Of a DNA stretch of 64,000 nt, positions 28,918 through 38,455 are shown piece by piece. How positions within the stretch are numbered: the first letter of the stretch is position 1; each line of letters opens with the position of its first letter. The DNA is taken from positions 12,805 through 76,804 of the forward strand of contig JADJTX010000024.1 in the NCBI GenBank assembly GCA_016710985.1, read 5' to 3'. The notes under the pieces were generated by a model that was not told where the DNA came from, did no database searches, and was given only the letters and a program-made list of their open reading frames with translations. The position numbers were made by a program, and so were the translations under genes. This DNA is from Ignavibacteria bacterium (GTDB taxonomy: Bacteria > Bacteroidota > Ignavibacteria > Tepidaquicellales > Tepidaquicellaceae).

Positions 28918-30242
28918 TTAAGAATTTATTTTAATTGAATAAACATTCTTTGAAGGTATCCTGCTTAAAAAAATCAAACCCGTTATGAAAAATATTGAAA
29001 GCACCAGCGAACTCACCCTCATGCTGCCCGTCAGCTGATTTATTAAACCATAAAAAAATGTTCCTATCACAATTGATACTTTCTCCGTTACGTCATAAAA
29101 GCTGAAATAAGAAGCGTGGTCAGTCGTATCTTCAGGAATTATTTTTGCGTAAGTGGATCTCGATATTGCCTGTATGCCTCCCATTGTCAATCCGACTATT
29201 CCCGCCACAAGTATGAATTCTGTTGCGGTTGTTATGAAATAGGCAAGTATGGATACAACTATCCAGAAAAAATTGAGATCATCAGCGCATAAATGTTCCC
29301 GATCTTTCCTGATAAGAATGAAAACAAATACGAACCTGCAACTGCGACGAGCTGTAAAACCAATATCGTTGCGATAAGCAGTTCGCTGGAAAGCCCGAGC
29401 TCCTTATCACCAAAAATCGTTGCAAGATAAAGCACTGTCTGAACCCCCATGTTGTAAAAAAAGAATGCTAACAGAAAAGTCTTTAATAATTTTTGCTTCT
29501 TTAAATCTTTTAATACCAGTCCCAATTCCCTGAACCCGTTAAGAAAATAATTTCCTTCCGGTTTTTTGTTGTAAATATTAGACGGTAAATAATGAAAAGT
29601 ATAACTTGCAAATCCAAACCACCATAAACCAACTGTTAAAAAAGATACTCTTGTTGCCATTCCCGCCGATCCCAATCCGTAGACATCCGGAAATAAAACC
29701 ATGGACAGATTGAATATAAGAAGAATCACACTTCCTGTATATCCCAGCGCGAATCCTTTCGCGCTGATGCTGTCAAGTTTATCTTCGGTTGCAATCTCCG
29801 GCAGGTAAGCATTGTAAAAAACTATGCTTCCGCTGAATCCAATGCTTGCAAGTACAAACAATATCATTGAAAGCTCTATTGTATTCTCAGTAAAAAAGAA
29901 TAATGCTGAACAGGAGAAAGCTCCAATGTAGCAGAAGATCCTCATGAACAGCTTTTTTTTCCCCGAATAGTCTGCCATGGATGACAGGACAGGGCTTATT
30001 AAAGCTATGAGGAGAAATGAAAAAGAAAGTGAATATGAGTACAATACAGAGTTGATGATCTCAAACCCGAAAAAATTCACTGTATCCTTAATTACCTGAC
30101 CACCGGCATCTTTAACGGAAGTGATATTCTGAAAATAGATCGGAAAGATTGCGGATGTAATTACTAGTGAATAAACGGAATTTGACCAGTCATACAGACA
30201 CCAGGCATTTATGATTTTTTTGTTGTTCTTTTGAAAAGTCAT
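28918..30242 (-). CDS. UMF1/Atg22-type MFS transporter (one frameshift in the reading)
   Basis: Inner-membrane carrier of about 440 residues with 12 predicted helices. The N-terminus NAWCLYDWSNSVYSLVITSAIFP carries the DWxNS motif of the UMF1/vacuole-effluxer-like MFS branch; ISRSTYAKIIPED in the second half is also typical. Substrates are unknown for bacterial members; the yeast relative exports amino acids from the vacuole. The frame breaks near 29260 at a run of six T (minus strand). One more T restores ISIFFWIVVS and joins the two halves, so this is probably one intact gene misread. Confidence 0.8.
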
Positions 30243-30309
30243 TCAGATAAAAATCTGTCCGGTTCCGGAATTATGATTTGTTGTATTATATGTATAAGAA
30301 ATTCAGGTT

Positions 30310-30825
30310 CTAATCTTTGTGACCGATTTTTTCCTTAGCAGTTGCATTTTTTTCTCCATTGCTCTCTTTCCTCTTAAAGTTAACAAGTCCTCTTCCTGAT
30401 TTTACAAGTTTATTATCTCTCTTTAACTCATCAAGAACTGCATCAAGAATTCCGTTTACAAATTTACCGCTGTTTCGGGTACAATATTCCTTTGAGATGT
30501 CAATAGCTTCGTTGATAGAAACTTTCGGCGGAATTTCCGGAAAGTACAGCAACTCCGCAACTCCCATCCTTAAAACTATTTTGTCAACTAACGCCATTCT
30601 TTCCAATTCCCAGTTTACAACTTTATCCAGAATGTAAGAATCAAGAAGCTTCTCATTCTTCAGGACATAGTCAATGAGATTATTCGCAAATTCAATGTTC
30701 TCTTCTTCTTTTATTTCAGTAAGCAGGTCTGCTTTTACTTTCTTAATAGGTTCCTGAGACATCTCGTGTGCAAACAAAGTCTGCATGACTTTGATCCTGA
30801 CATCCCGTCGTTTTAATTGTGACAT
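30310..30825 (-). CDS. nusB: Transcription antitermination protein NusB
   Basis: A 171-residue all-helical RNA-binding protein that joins NusE on boxA of nascent rRNA. Family signs: RRDVRIKVMQTLFAHE at the start, then MALVDKIVLRMGVAELLYFPEIPPKVSINEAIDISKEY-type core (residues about 82-119) and SGKFVNGILDAVLDEL near the end. A charged lysine-rich tail of about 30 residues is longer than in Escherichia coli NusB. Intact, following the MFS gene on the same strand. Confidence 0.92.
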   Translation of the reverse strand: MSQLKRRDVRIKVMQTLFAHEMSQEPIKKVKADLLTEIKEEENIEFANNLIDYVLKNEKLLDSYILDKVVNWELERMALVDKIVLRMGVAELLYFPEIPPKVSINEAIDISKEYCTRNSGKFVNGILDAVLDELKRDNKLVKSGRGLVNFKRKESNGEKNATAKEKIGHKD

Positions 30826-30898
30826 TTATTTTATTTTCGCTTTTTCAAAACTAATCAATTAAATTTTAATATAACATTCTAATATACAATTTTCTTTA

Positions 30899-31366
30899 TT
30901 AACTTTTCCTGCTCCAGTAATCTTTCATCAGCTCTGAAGTCCAGCCCGGCTGAGATACATTCTCTTTCGGAAGAAATTCCTTTACCACAGGCTTTATGTC
31001 TATTACAGGTGTCCCGTCGACTGCATCCAAACCTTCAACTATCAGAATGTTTTTTTTTACTTCCCTAAGTCTGACAATTGTCGTTCCCAGAAGATTTGGT
31101 CTGGCTTTTTTCCTTTGTGAGAAAATTCCTACTTTGGGAAAATTTTTATTATTTCTCGGATGTGTTGCAGAAATATTTATCTTGGCAAGATCAGCCAGAT
31201 GAAAATAAAATATGATCTCAAGATGTGAAAACTCTTCTATTCCTTTAATGCTGTCTTCTGAAATTTTATCACTGATTATTATTTCGGAAATGACATCACC
31301 CCAGAAATCGTCTTCAACTTTGCTTCTGTCATTCTTCACAAAAGCAATTGGCTCTATTGAATACAT
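30899..31366 (-). CDS. trmO: TrmO-like tRNA methyltransferase (UPF0066/TsaA fold)
   Basis: A 155-residue SAM-dependent methyltransferase of the TsaA/TrmO family. In E. coli TrmO adds a methyl group to N6-threonylcarbamoyladenosine at position 37 of tRNA-Thr(GGU). Family signatures: HLEIIFYFH near residue 48, THPRNN and VGIFSQRKKARPNLLG (residues about 69-95), then VEGLDAVDGTPVIDIKP near residue 110. It is shorter than E. coli TrmO (235 aa) because it lacks the C-terminal domain, which is common. Some short members act on other substrates, so the symbol is probable, not certain. Confidence 0.8.
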   Translation of the reverse strand: MYSIEPIAFVKNDRSKVEDDFWGDVISEIIISDKISEDSIKGIEEFSHLEIIFYFHLADLAKINISATHPRNNKNFPKVGIFSQRKKARPNLLGTTIVRLREVKKNILIVEGLDAVDGTPVIDIKPVVKEFLPKENVSQPGWTSELMKDYWSRKS

Positions 31367-31518
31367 TATTTAATGAAATTTAATTGTAAGTGTTTAACGT
31401 GATAAATTATCAAATGATACATTTCCTCCCATGACTTCTTATCAATCATCGTGTTCCGTATTCAAAAATCCAAGTTTAATTAATTTGCCGGTACCATTTT
31501 ACATTTTCTTTAACTCGT

Positions 31519-33337
31519 TTATTTTTTTGTGATCTCAAACATCTCTAAGATCATTTCAGGATTTTTCTTCATTGCTGTTCGTTCTTCTTCGAGCTCTCTC
31601 AGTTTAATATTTTTTATGACATCCTTTGCATACTTCAGATTGTATTTCAGCTCTATCGCAGCATTGAGCAGATTATCGGTAGAGTTATCATTATAATAGC
31701 TGACCTCGTGTTTATTCATCGCGACGTTTGTGATCAGGATCTTTGCTTCCTCGCTTTCCATGTCATTTAAAGCTTTTGAAAGATCGATTTTTCCGTTGTC
31801 TATATATTCGTTTAAAAAGTATTCTATTATATTTAATACGGTTTTATTTTTAATGGAAGAAGTCTCTAAATTATTTTCGAGATAGTTAACCGCCTCATCG
31901 TTTCCGTTGATGAATAAATTTATTAAATCAAGTTCTTCCGGAAAAATATTACTCTTCGGATCAGATCCGTTCTGTATCTTCTTTTCAGGAATGACCAGCG
32001 AGGACTTAGGAAATGCGCGGGTCTTATTTTCTTTTACTGCTTTATCAAGCTCATCACGCAGGTCGGATTCATATATGGAATACAATTTAGAGATCTCTTT
32101 AATGTAAAGAGCTCTTTTAATGCTGTCCGGGATCTTGCCTATATAGCTTATGATCTCCTTTATAAAATTTGTCTTATCATTGACGGTCTCTAATTTACTG
32201 TCTTTCTCATAAAGCCCTGAAATGAAATTTATCACCGATTTCCTTTTTGAAACATATTTTTCAAATTCATCTTTGCCGAATTTACTTAAAAAACTGTCAG
32301 GGTCTTCACCTTCAGGAAGCGTTATGACACTGAGATTAAGACCGGCTTCAAGTATGATCTCAATTCCCCTTTTTGCCGCTTTGATTCCTGCAAGATCAGA
32401 ATCAAATAAGACATAAACATTCTTCGTATACCGTGAAATTAATTTTACCTGATCTTCGCTAAGGGCTGTTCCGCTCGATGCCACCACATTCTCAATTCCG
32501 TTTTTATATAATGAGATCACATCCATGTAACCCTCGACCAGTATTACGTAATCAAAATATCTTATTTTCTCTTTTGCAAAATTCAATCCGTATAAAATTT
32601 TACTTTTGCTGTAAATTTTTGACTCAGGTGAATTCATGTATTTCCCGCCAAGGTCATCTTCATATAATTTTCTTCCTCCGAATCCGACAACCTTATCATT
32701 CTCATTAAAAATAGGAAACATTAATCTGCCGCGGAATCTATCGTAGAAATTATTTTCATCATTATCTTTTTTTTATTAAAAGTCCGGCTTTTTCAATCTC
32801 AGATTTAGTGAATATATTCTCTTCGAGAAAATAATTAAGTAAACCATCCCAGCTCTTCAGCGCATAACCTATTCCGAATTTTTCGGTTAATTTTGAATCA
32901 ATATTTCTCTGACTCAGATAATTATAAATGAATTCCTTTTCATTTCCTGAAAGGTTCTGAAGGTTTCTGTAAAAATATTTAGCGGCGGCTTTATTAATTT
33001 CAAATAATTTCGAGATCTCATTCGAAAGGTCAGGATCTCTTGAATTTACACGAAGCTCAATCCCGGCTCTCTGAGCAAGTTTTTGCACGGCATCCATAAA
33101 TGTTATCTTCTCATAATTCTGAACAAAAGAATAAACATTGCCGCTGGCTTTGCATGAGAAGCAATGATAAACCTGCTTCTCCTGAGATATGTGTAAGGAA
33201 GGATGTTTGTCAGGATGAAAGGGACACAGAGCCAGAAAGGATTTCCCGCGCTTCTTTACCTGTATGTATCCTGATATAACATCAACGATGTCATTCGACT
33301 GCGCGATCTCATCAAATTTTTCCTGAGGAATTTTCAT
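31519..33337 (-). CDS. dnaG: DNA primase DnaG (one frameshift in the reading)
   Basis: Primase that lays RNA primers at replication forks. N-terminal CHC2 zinc finger: CPFHPDKHPSLH ... HCFSC (residues about 38-64). Next is the RNA-polymerase core, with FPIFNENDKVVGFGGR. The Toprim domain has VEGYMD (catalytic Glu) and LFDSDLAG (DxD). A helicase-binding C-terminal region follows. The frame breaks near 32770 at a run of eight A (minus strand); seven A restore KKDNDENNFYDRFRGRL and a 606-codon gene. Because dnaG is indispensable and single-copy, an error in the sequence is by far the best explanation. Confidence 0.93.
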
Positions 33338-33361
33338 ATGTCATAAAATAAATAAACGAGA

Positions 33362-33485
33362 ATTAATAAACAGTTCGTATAGTTCGTATAGTTCTTGAAG
33401 TTCATTGAGTTCATTGAGTTCATTGAGTTCGTTGAGTTCATTGAGTGTTCATTGAGTTCATTGAGTTCGTAACTCGTAACTCGTA
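33362..33485. repeat. 9-bp tandem repeat (ttcattgag) and short gtaactc repeat
   Basis: About nine units of ttcattgag/ttcgttgag with one indel are followed by gtaactc heptamers that end next to the stop of the TolB-like gene at 33495. Confidence 0.85.
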
Positions 33486-33494
33486 ACTTATTAA

Positions 33495-34412
33495 CTATTC
33501 AGTCAGTTGAGTTTTTTCGCTCCCGTTTTTATCCATTATCCAGAGTCTTCCGTTTCCTTTATCCCTGTTTGTATAAACTATCTTCTCATTGACCGGCGAA
33601 TAGTCAGGAGAATAGCTTTGAGTAGTAGTAAGCTTAGTTATGTTACTTCCGTCTGAATCCATACTGTAAACATAAGCTGTGCTTTCAATATCAAATGAAC
33701 AAAAGATTATTTTATCACCGGCAAATGAGGGATACATATTTATTTTATGCTCATCGCCTGTTAAAATTGCCATTACTTGTTTTGTATTTGAGCTCAAAAA
33801 GTACTGAACTAAAGTATCTCCGGTTTGAGAGCCGCCTGAGTTTTTCATTGGTTTAAAATAGATCAATGAACTGCTTCCGTTTACCCAGTCAGGATAGTTT
33901 GCATTGCTGTCAATTAAAGTTTTTTGAGAGCCGTCAGTGTTCATAGTCCATATGTCATATTCATCTGAATTTATGCTGTTGCTGAATGCGATCAGTGCAT
34001 TGTCTGCACTCCATTTGGGAAAATAATTTTTCCCGGCTGATGTAAGCTGAACTATGCTGTCTCCGTTGGTTTTAATTTTATAGATATTTTCAAACTGAGT
34101 GAATGCGATCCGGTCTCCTCCGGGAGAAAAGTCAGGACATCTTGCGAAATCAGATATTATTTGTTGCTTTCCTGTACCGTTTGAATTAATAATATAAATT
34201 CCCGTAAAGTCAGGGTCAATATTTGAATGAGCGTAAGTAATCATCTCAGCAGATTCTGACCACGAGGGCTCAAAGTCAATCTGAGTGAATTCAACGATAG
34301 GGACCGGGGATGGTGTTTCTGCATTTTCTGAGCAGCTTAAAAACAAAAAAGTATAAGTGAAGATAGTTAAGAATGATATTTTATTGAGAATGGAAAACTT
34401 TTCTTTCATCAC
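33495..34412 (-). CDS. TolB-like beta-propeller lipoprotein
   Basis: A 305-residue predicted lipoprotein. The signal ends in TFLFLSC (Cys near residue 27). The mature part is built from WD40-like/TolB propeller blades: EPSWSESAEMITYAHS, PDFSPGGDRIAFTQ, PKWSADNALIAFSNS, IWTMNTDGSQKTLI, VYSMDSDGSNITKLT, SPDYSPVNEKIVYTN and LWIMDKNGSEKTQLTE. The P-x-[FW]-S and DG-[ST] motifs repeat about every 40 residues, which gives roughly six blades. It could be a periplasmic scaffold; true TolB of the Tol-Pal system is longer and has an extra N-terminal domain, so I do not call it tolB. Confidence 0.8.
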   Translation of the reverse strand: MMKEKFSILNKISFLTIFTYTFLFLSCSENAETPSPVPIVEFTQIDFEPSWSESAEMITYAHSNIDPDFTGIYIINSNGTGKQQIISDFARCPDFSPGGDRIAFTQFENIYKIKTNGDSIVQLTSAGKNYFPKWSADNALIAFSNSINSDEYDIWTMNTDGSQKTLIDSNANYPDWVNGSSSLIYFKPMKNSGGSQTGDTLVQYFLSSNTKQVMAILTGDEHKINMYPSFAGDKIIFCSFDIESTAYVYSMDSDGSNITKLTTTQSYSPDYSPVNEKIVYTNRDKGNGRLWIMDKNGSEKTQLTE

Positions 34413-34589
34413 TAATTAAATTATACCCGATATATTTTAGTATTTGGATAATATCTAAATTCCTGTAAACAGATTCTATAGAAATTTACAGATTCAACTA
34501 AATTCATCTGATTTTGGAGGTTGTATTTCAGTTATACTTCTGTTCCGTATAAATATTAAAAAAATAAGTACATGTTAAAGTAAGTTAAA

Positions 34590-34860
34590 GACCCGTGATC
34601 GAGTGTTCAACCCTCTCTATTGTAGATTTAAGACTCGTGATCGAGTGTTCAGCACTCGTGATAGCTGGATTAAGACTCGTGATCGGGTATTCAGCACACG
34701 TGGTAGTAGATTTAAGACTCGTGATCGGGTGTTCAGCACTCGTGATAGCTGGATTAAGACTCGTGATCGGGTATTCAGCACACGTAGTAGTAGATTGAAG
34801 ACTCGTCATCGGGTGTTCAGCACTCGTGGTAGTAGATTTAAGTCTTGTGATCGGGTGTTC
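34590..34860. repeat. 21-bp minisatellite array 2 (about 13 units)
   Basis: Two 21-bp unit types alternate: aagactcgtgatcgggtgttc, and agcactcgtgatagctggatt or agcacacgtggtagtagattt. The repeat block is therefore 42 bp. Frames on both strands stay open only because the period is a multiple of three. The flanks (34413-34589 and 34861-34966) hold no gene signal. Confidence 0.9.
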
Positions 34861-34966
34861 ATGGTTTCTGCAATTAGATGATAATTCTTTAAGAAAGAGT
34901 TTCTAACTCAAACAAAACTGTTCAGTTGAAATATACCCTTTATGATTGAGATGTCTCTTATTTATT

Positions 34967-35039
34967 ACCACTAAGTAACCAAGGCACAAAGTAATACATT
35001 TTAAAATAAGTTTTTCTTTGTGCCTTTGATCCTAGTGGT
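34967..35039. repeat. Dispersed hairpin repeat, accactaag family, copy 2
   Basis: Arms at 34967-34991 and 35016-35039 are imperfect inverted repeats (accactaag...ggcacaaag and ctttgtgcc...ctagtggt). They are related to the hairpin at 9384-9458. Confidence 0.75.
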
Positions 35040-35468
35040 AAAAAGGATTTTCAAAATAAAACGTTTTTGACGGATGTATGTTTAATTGACACTGATGTCC
35101 AAAATGTTTTTTAAGAGCTGAATATTATTAAAATTCAATCTGGTTTGACAATATTTTTGAAACAATATCGAGCTTTTTAAACCACCTCTAAGATTTCTCT
35201 TAAAGCTATAATTATGCTGTCTAAATAATTTTATTTTAATTCTTTTTAAAAGTATTGATAATGTTATTAAATTCGTGATCATTAGTGAAATTCGTGTCAA
35301 GATTTTTCTTTATTTTGGACAGATGTGGCTAATAGACGTAAATCATTCTTCTTATAAATTGTAATTTAAGTATTATTAAATTATTTTTGACCCGAAAGGA
35401 TATAACAGAAAGTTACTCTTAAGTAAGTAAATTCATAGATTTAAAAGGGTAATATTGAAAAAACAAAT
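35040..35468. other. Intergenic region upstream of kup
   Basis: AT-rich, no credible ORF. It holds two minus-orientation copies of a motif related to CACATCTGTCCAAAA: a diverged one near 35064-35079 and one near 35313-35327. I looked for a c-di-AMP riboswitch before kup and saw nothing that resembles one. Confidence 0.45.
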
Positions 35469-37469
35469 TTGAATTCAGAAGATTTACCACGTACAAGTTC
35501 ATCAGAAGAGAATCAAAACAACGATTCCTCCGGACAACCAAATCTCAAAGACTCTTATAATGAAAACACTTCCCGCAGTGACGGAGAAAGTCATCATAAG
35601 AAGCATTTAAATAAAAAAAAATTATTTCTTCTTACTATCAGTGCACTGGGTATAGTTTACGGTGACATTGGAACGAGCCCGTTATATGCTTTGAAGGAAT
35701 GTTTTCACGGTCATAACGCAATTTTTCCGACGGATGACAATGTACTTGGAGTTTTATCATTGGTATTCTGGTCGTTGATAATTGTAATTACCACAAAATA
35801 TCTGATACTGGTAATGCGGGCTGATAATGATGGTGAAGGAGGAATTCTTGCTTTGATGGCATTGGTTAAACCTGAAAAATCTTCCGGATGGAAATACTTA
35901 ATAATTTTAGCATTAGGACTTTTCGGAGCTGCATTGTTATATGGTGACGGAATAATTACACCAGCTATATCTGTGCTCAGTGCAGTGGAAGGATTGAAAA
36001 TCGCTACTCCGTTTTTTGAACCCTACATAATTCCTCTTACAGTATTAATTCTTACTTTTTTATTTGCGGTTCAATATAAGGGGACAGCAAGAGTAGGTAA
36101 AGTTTTCGGACCCGTAACATTCATTTGGTTCATAAGTATTGCATTGCTGGGAATAATTTCGGTTTTTGAAACTCCGGAAGTATTACAATCCATTAATCCT
36201 TTTTATGCAGTTAATTTTTTTATTGAAAACGGATTTCACGGCTTTGTAATTTTAGGAACGGTATTTCTTGTTGTTACAGGCGGTGAAGCTTTGTATGCAG
36301 ATATGGGACATTTTGGCTGTAAGCCAATTAAAATTGCGTGGTTCACTCTCGTTCTTCCATGCCTGTTATTAAATTATTTCGGTCAGGGAGCATTACTTTT
36401 AAGAAATGAAGAAGCAGCTATAAATCCTTTCTTCTTACTGGCGCCTCAATGGGCATTATATCCAATGGTAATACTTGCGACATTTGCTACAGTTATCGCT
36501 TCGCAGGCAGTTATATCCGGAGCCTTTTCTTTAACTTTTCAGGCACTTCAACTTGGTTATTTGCCTCGTATGAGAATACTTCACACTTCCGAAGAAGAAA
36601 GGGGACAAATTTATATACCACAGCTAAACTGGATTTTATTTGTTGCAACAATTGCATTGGTACTTAGCTTTAAATCAGCAAGTAACCTTGCTGCAGCTTA
36701 TGGCATTGCAGTTACTACTACAATGGTAATTACAACAATACTTTTATTTGTTGCGATGAGAAGACTTTGGAAATGGAGTTTACCTCTTGCTGTGATTGTG
36801 ACATCTTTCTTTTTAATTATTGATCTGTCATTCTGGGGAGCAAACCTTCTTAAAATATTCCAGGGCGGATGGGTACCTCTGGCAATGGGAGGTTTGATTT
36901 ATTTTTTAATGACTACATGGAATAACGGAAGAAGAAATCTTCTCGAAAAAATCCGGCAGCAGACTATGTCACTTGAAAATTTTATTACGGAAATCCTTAG
37001 TATAAGAATGATAGCAATTCCGGGAACTGCCGTTTACATGTCAAGTAATTCTAAAGGAACACCTCCTCCGCTTATATTAAATATTAAACATAACCGGCTG
37101 CTTCATAAACAGATTGTGATTCTCACAGTAAAATTTCTCAAAGTCCCGCATACAAAACCTGAAGAAAGAATACTCATCGAACAGCCGACAGAGGGCTTTT
37201 ATAGAGTCATTGCAAATTTTGGATTCATGGATGTTACAAATATACAGCAGATAATAGAACTGATGAATAAACAGGGAATAAAATTGAATTTGGAAAAAAC
37301 TACATTCTTTCTTGGAAGAGAGACACTCATCCCCAACAGAAAAAAAGGTCTTGGTATGTTTGTAGATAAATTATTTATACTTATGTCCAACAATGCACAG
37401 CGTGCTACAGAATTTTTCAATATCCCGCCTAACCGTGTTTTTGAAGTTGGTACGCAGGTGGAATTATAA
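35469..37469 (+). CDS. kup: KUP-family potassium uptake protein
   Basis: Inner-membrane K+ importer, probably proton-coupled. The signature LGIVYGDIGTSPLYALKE (residues about 59-76) opens the first helix, after a polar N-terminal tail of about 50 residues. ADNDGEGGILALMAL and LYGDGIITPAISVLSAVEG are further KUP motifs. About 12 hydrophobic segments end near residue 485, then a cytosolic C-terminal domain (FFLGRETLIPNRKKG, VFEVGTQVEL at the end). Length 666 aa is normal. TTG start at 35469; the next in-frame starts would cut into the conserved part. A 22-base gap separates it from the next gene. Confidence 0.92.
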   Translation: MNSEDLPRTSSSEENQNNDSSGQPNLKDSYNENTSRSDGESHHKKHLNKKKLFLLTISALGIVYGDIGTSPLYALKECFHGHNAIFPTDDNVLGVLSLVFWSLIIVITTKYLILVMRADNDGEGGILALMALVKPEKSSGWKYLIILALGLFGAALLYGDGIITPAISVLSAVEGLKIATPFFEPYIIPLTVLILTFLFAVQYKGTARVGKVFGPVTFIWFISIALLGIISVFETPEVLQSINPFYAVNFFIENGFHGFVILGTVFLVVTGGEALYADMGHFGCKPIKIAWFTLVLPCLLLNYFGQGALLLRNEEAAINPFFLLAPQWALYPMVILATFATVIASQAVISGAFSLTFQALQLGYLPRMRILHTSEEERGQIYIPQLNWILFVATIALVLSFKSASNLAAAYGIAVTTTMVITTILLFVAMRRLWKWSLPLAVIVTSFFLIIDLSFWGANLLKIFQGGWVPLAMGGLIYFLMTTWNNGRRNLLEKIRQQTMSLENFITEILSIRMIAIPGTAVYMSSNSKGTPPPLILNIKHNRLLHKQIVILTVKFLKVPHTKPEERILIEQPTEGFYRVIANFGFMDVTNIQQIIELMNKQGIKLNLEKTTFFLGRETLIPNRKKGLGMFVDKLFILMSNNAQRATEFFNIPPNRVFEVGTQVEL

Positions 37470-37491
37470 ACGATTCTTAAATTAATTTTTA

Positions 37492-38367
37492 ATGTCTCTT
37501 TCATCCGAATTTAAACAATCTTTAAAGACAGTCGACTCAGAAGAAATTATCGATCTTATAATATTCAGGCCAATTTCTTTTGTATTGGTTAAATTAATAT
37601 ATAGTACAAACATAACTCCGAATCAGATATCTATTGTTGCTTTAATGTTCGGAGTTCTCACGGGAATTCTCTACGGGTACGGTACACATTTAGCTTTTAT
37701 ACTGGCTTCGGCAAGTTTTTTTATCTGTAATACACTTGACTGTATGGACGGTCAGCTTGCAAGACTGAAAAAGAACGGCACAAAGATCGGAAGAGTCATT
37801 GACGGGTTCATAGATTACATTACTTCTATTTCTGTATTTATCGGGATCGGGATCGCTTTGACATCAATAACAGGAGATGCTCTTTACAGCTGGCTTCTTA
37901 CTGTCACTGCAGGAATTTCCAAAGCTTTACAGAATATGTTTTTTGATCATTACAGGAACATGTATCTTGAGTATGTTTACCACAAAACATCAAGCCTTGG
38001 CGAAGAGATAGAAGAATATTCCGAAGAAATGGAAAGACTGAAAAATGTAAAGGGGCATCACATAGAAAAATTACTCATATCCCTTTATCTTGCTTATTCT
38101 AATTTTCAAAAGAATTCTACTAACCATGTACAGCTGGATATAACTCCCGAACAATATAAATCTGACAATAAACTGCTTCTCAGATTATGGAGCTGGATCG
38201 GATCTACAACACATATGGTTGTGCTTATCATTTTTTCAGTAATGAATCACATAGATTATTATTTAATTGTAACAGTTACTCTTGGCAATTTCATTTTCAT
38301 TGTTCTTTTGATATGGCAGAAAGCGGTGCTGAAACGCGAGACATCAAACGTGAAACGTGAAACGTGA
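37492..38367 (+). CDS. CDP-alcohol phosphatidyltransferase family membrane enzyme
   Basis: Integral membrane enzyme that joins a CDP-activated alcohol to a second alcohol. The active-site motif D-x2-DG-x2-AR-x8-G-x3-D-x3-D is complete (DCMDGQLARLKKNGTKIGRVIDGFID, starting near residue 83, written here in parts: DCMDGQLAR, then GRVIDGFID). Flanking helices are at about 45-75, 105-150 and 230-285. A charged middle loop (GEEIEEYSEEMERL) is unusual. The neighbouring cytidylyltransferase-like gene suggests that together they make a head-group-modified lipid or an inositol-phosphate-type product, as in systems where the activating and transferring enzymes are fused. Confidence 0.82.
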   Translation: MSLSSEFKQSLKTVDSEEIIDLIIFRPISFVLVKLIYSTNITPNQISIVALMFGVLTGILYGYGTHLAFILASASFFICNTLDCMDGQLARLKKNGTKIGRVIDGFIDYITSISVFIGIGIALTSITGDALYSWLLTVTAGISKALQNMFFDHYRNMYLEYVYHKTSSLGEEIEEYSEEMERLKNVKGHHIEKLLISLYLAYSNFQKNSTNHVQLDITPEQYKSDNKLLLRLWSWIGSTTHMVVLIIFSVMNHIDYYLIVTVTLGNFIFIVLLIWQKAVLKRETSNVKRET

Positions 38368-38452
38368 GACGTGAAACGTCAAACGATTCAGAACCAACTA
38401 TTAACTATTTACTTTCAACTTTTTACTTTTAACTTTTAACTTTTAACTAATA
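38336..38452. repeat. Heptamer (cgtgaaa) and aacttttaactttt repeats
   Basis: Units cgtgaaa, cgtgaga and cgtcaaa run from inside the last codons of the CDP-alcohol transferase (its tail KRETSNVKRET is written by the repeat) into the gap. An aactttta tract follows to the next start. Confidence 0.8.
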
Positions 38453-38455
38453 GAA

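Noticed and set aside
32762..32780. Programmed frameshift at A8 in dnaG, and the same in typA
   Set aside because: Considered because both breaks are at A8, but similar one-base errors occur in many genes and at other homopolymers, so consensus error is simpler. Kept as an alternative in findings.
21815..34860. CRISPR arrays
   Set aside because: The repeats are head-to-tail without unique spacers, and no cas genes are present.
34585..34881. Three frames across the second 21-bp array
   Set aside because: Same artefact of a 21-bp period; open on both strands at once.
35330..35468. A c-di-AMP riboswitch upstream of kup
   Set aside because: The region is AT-rich without the paired conserved motifs of that class.
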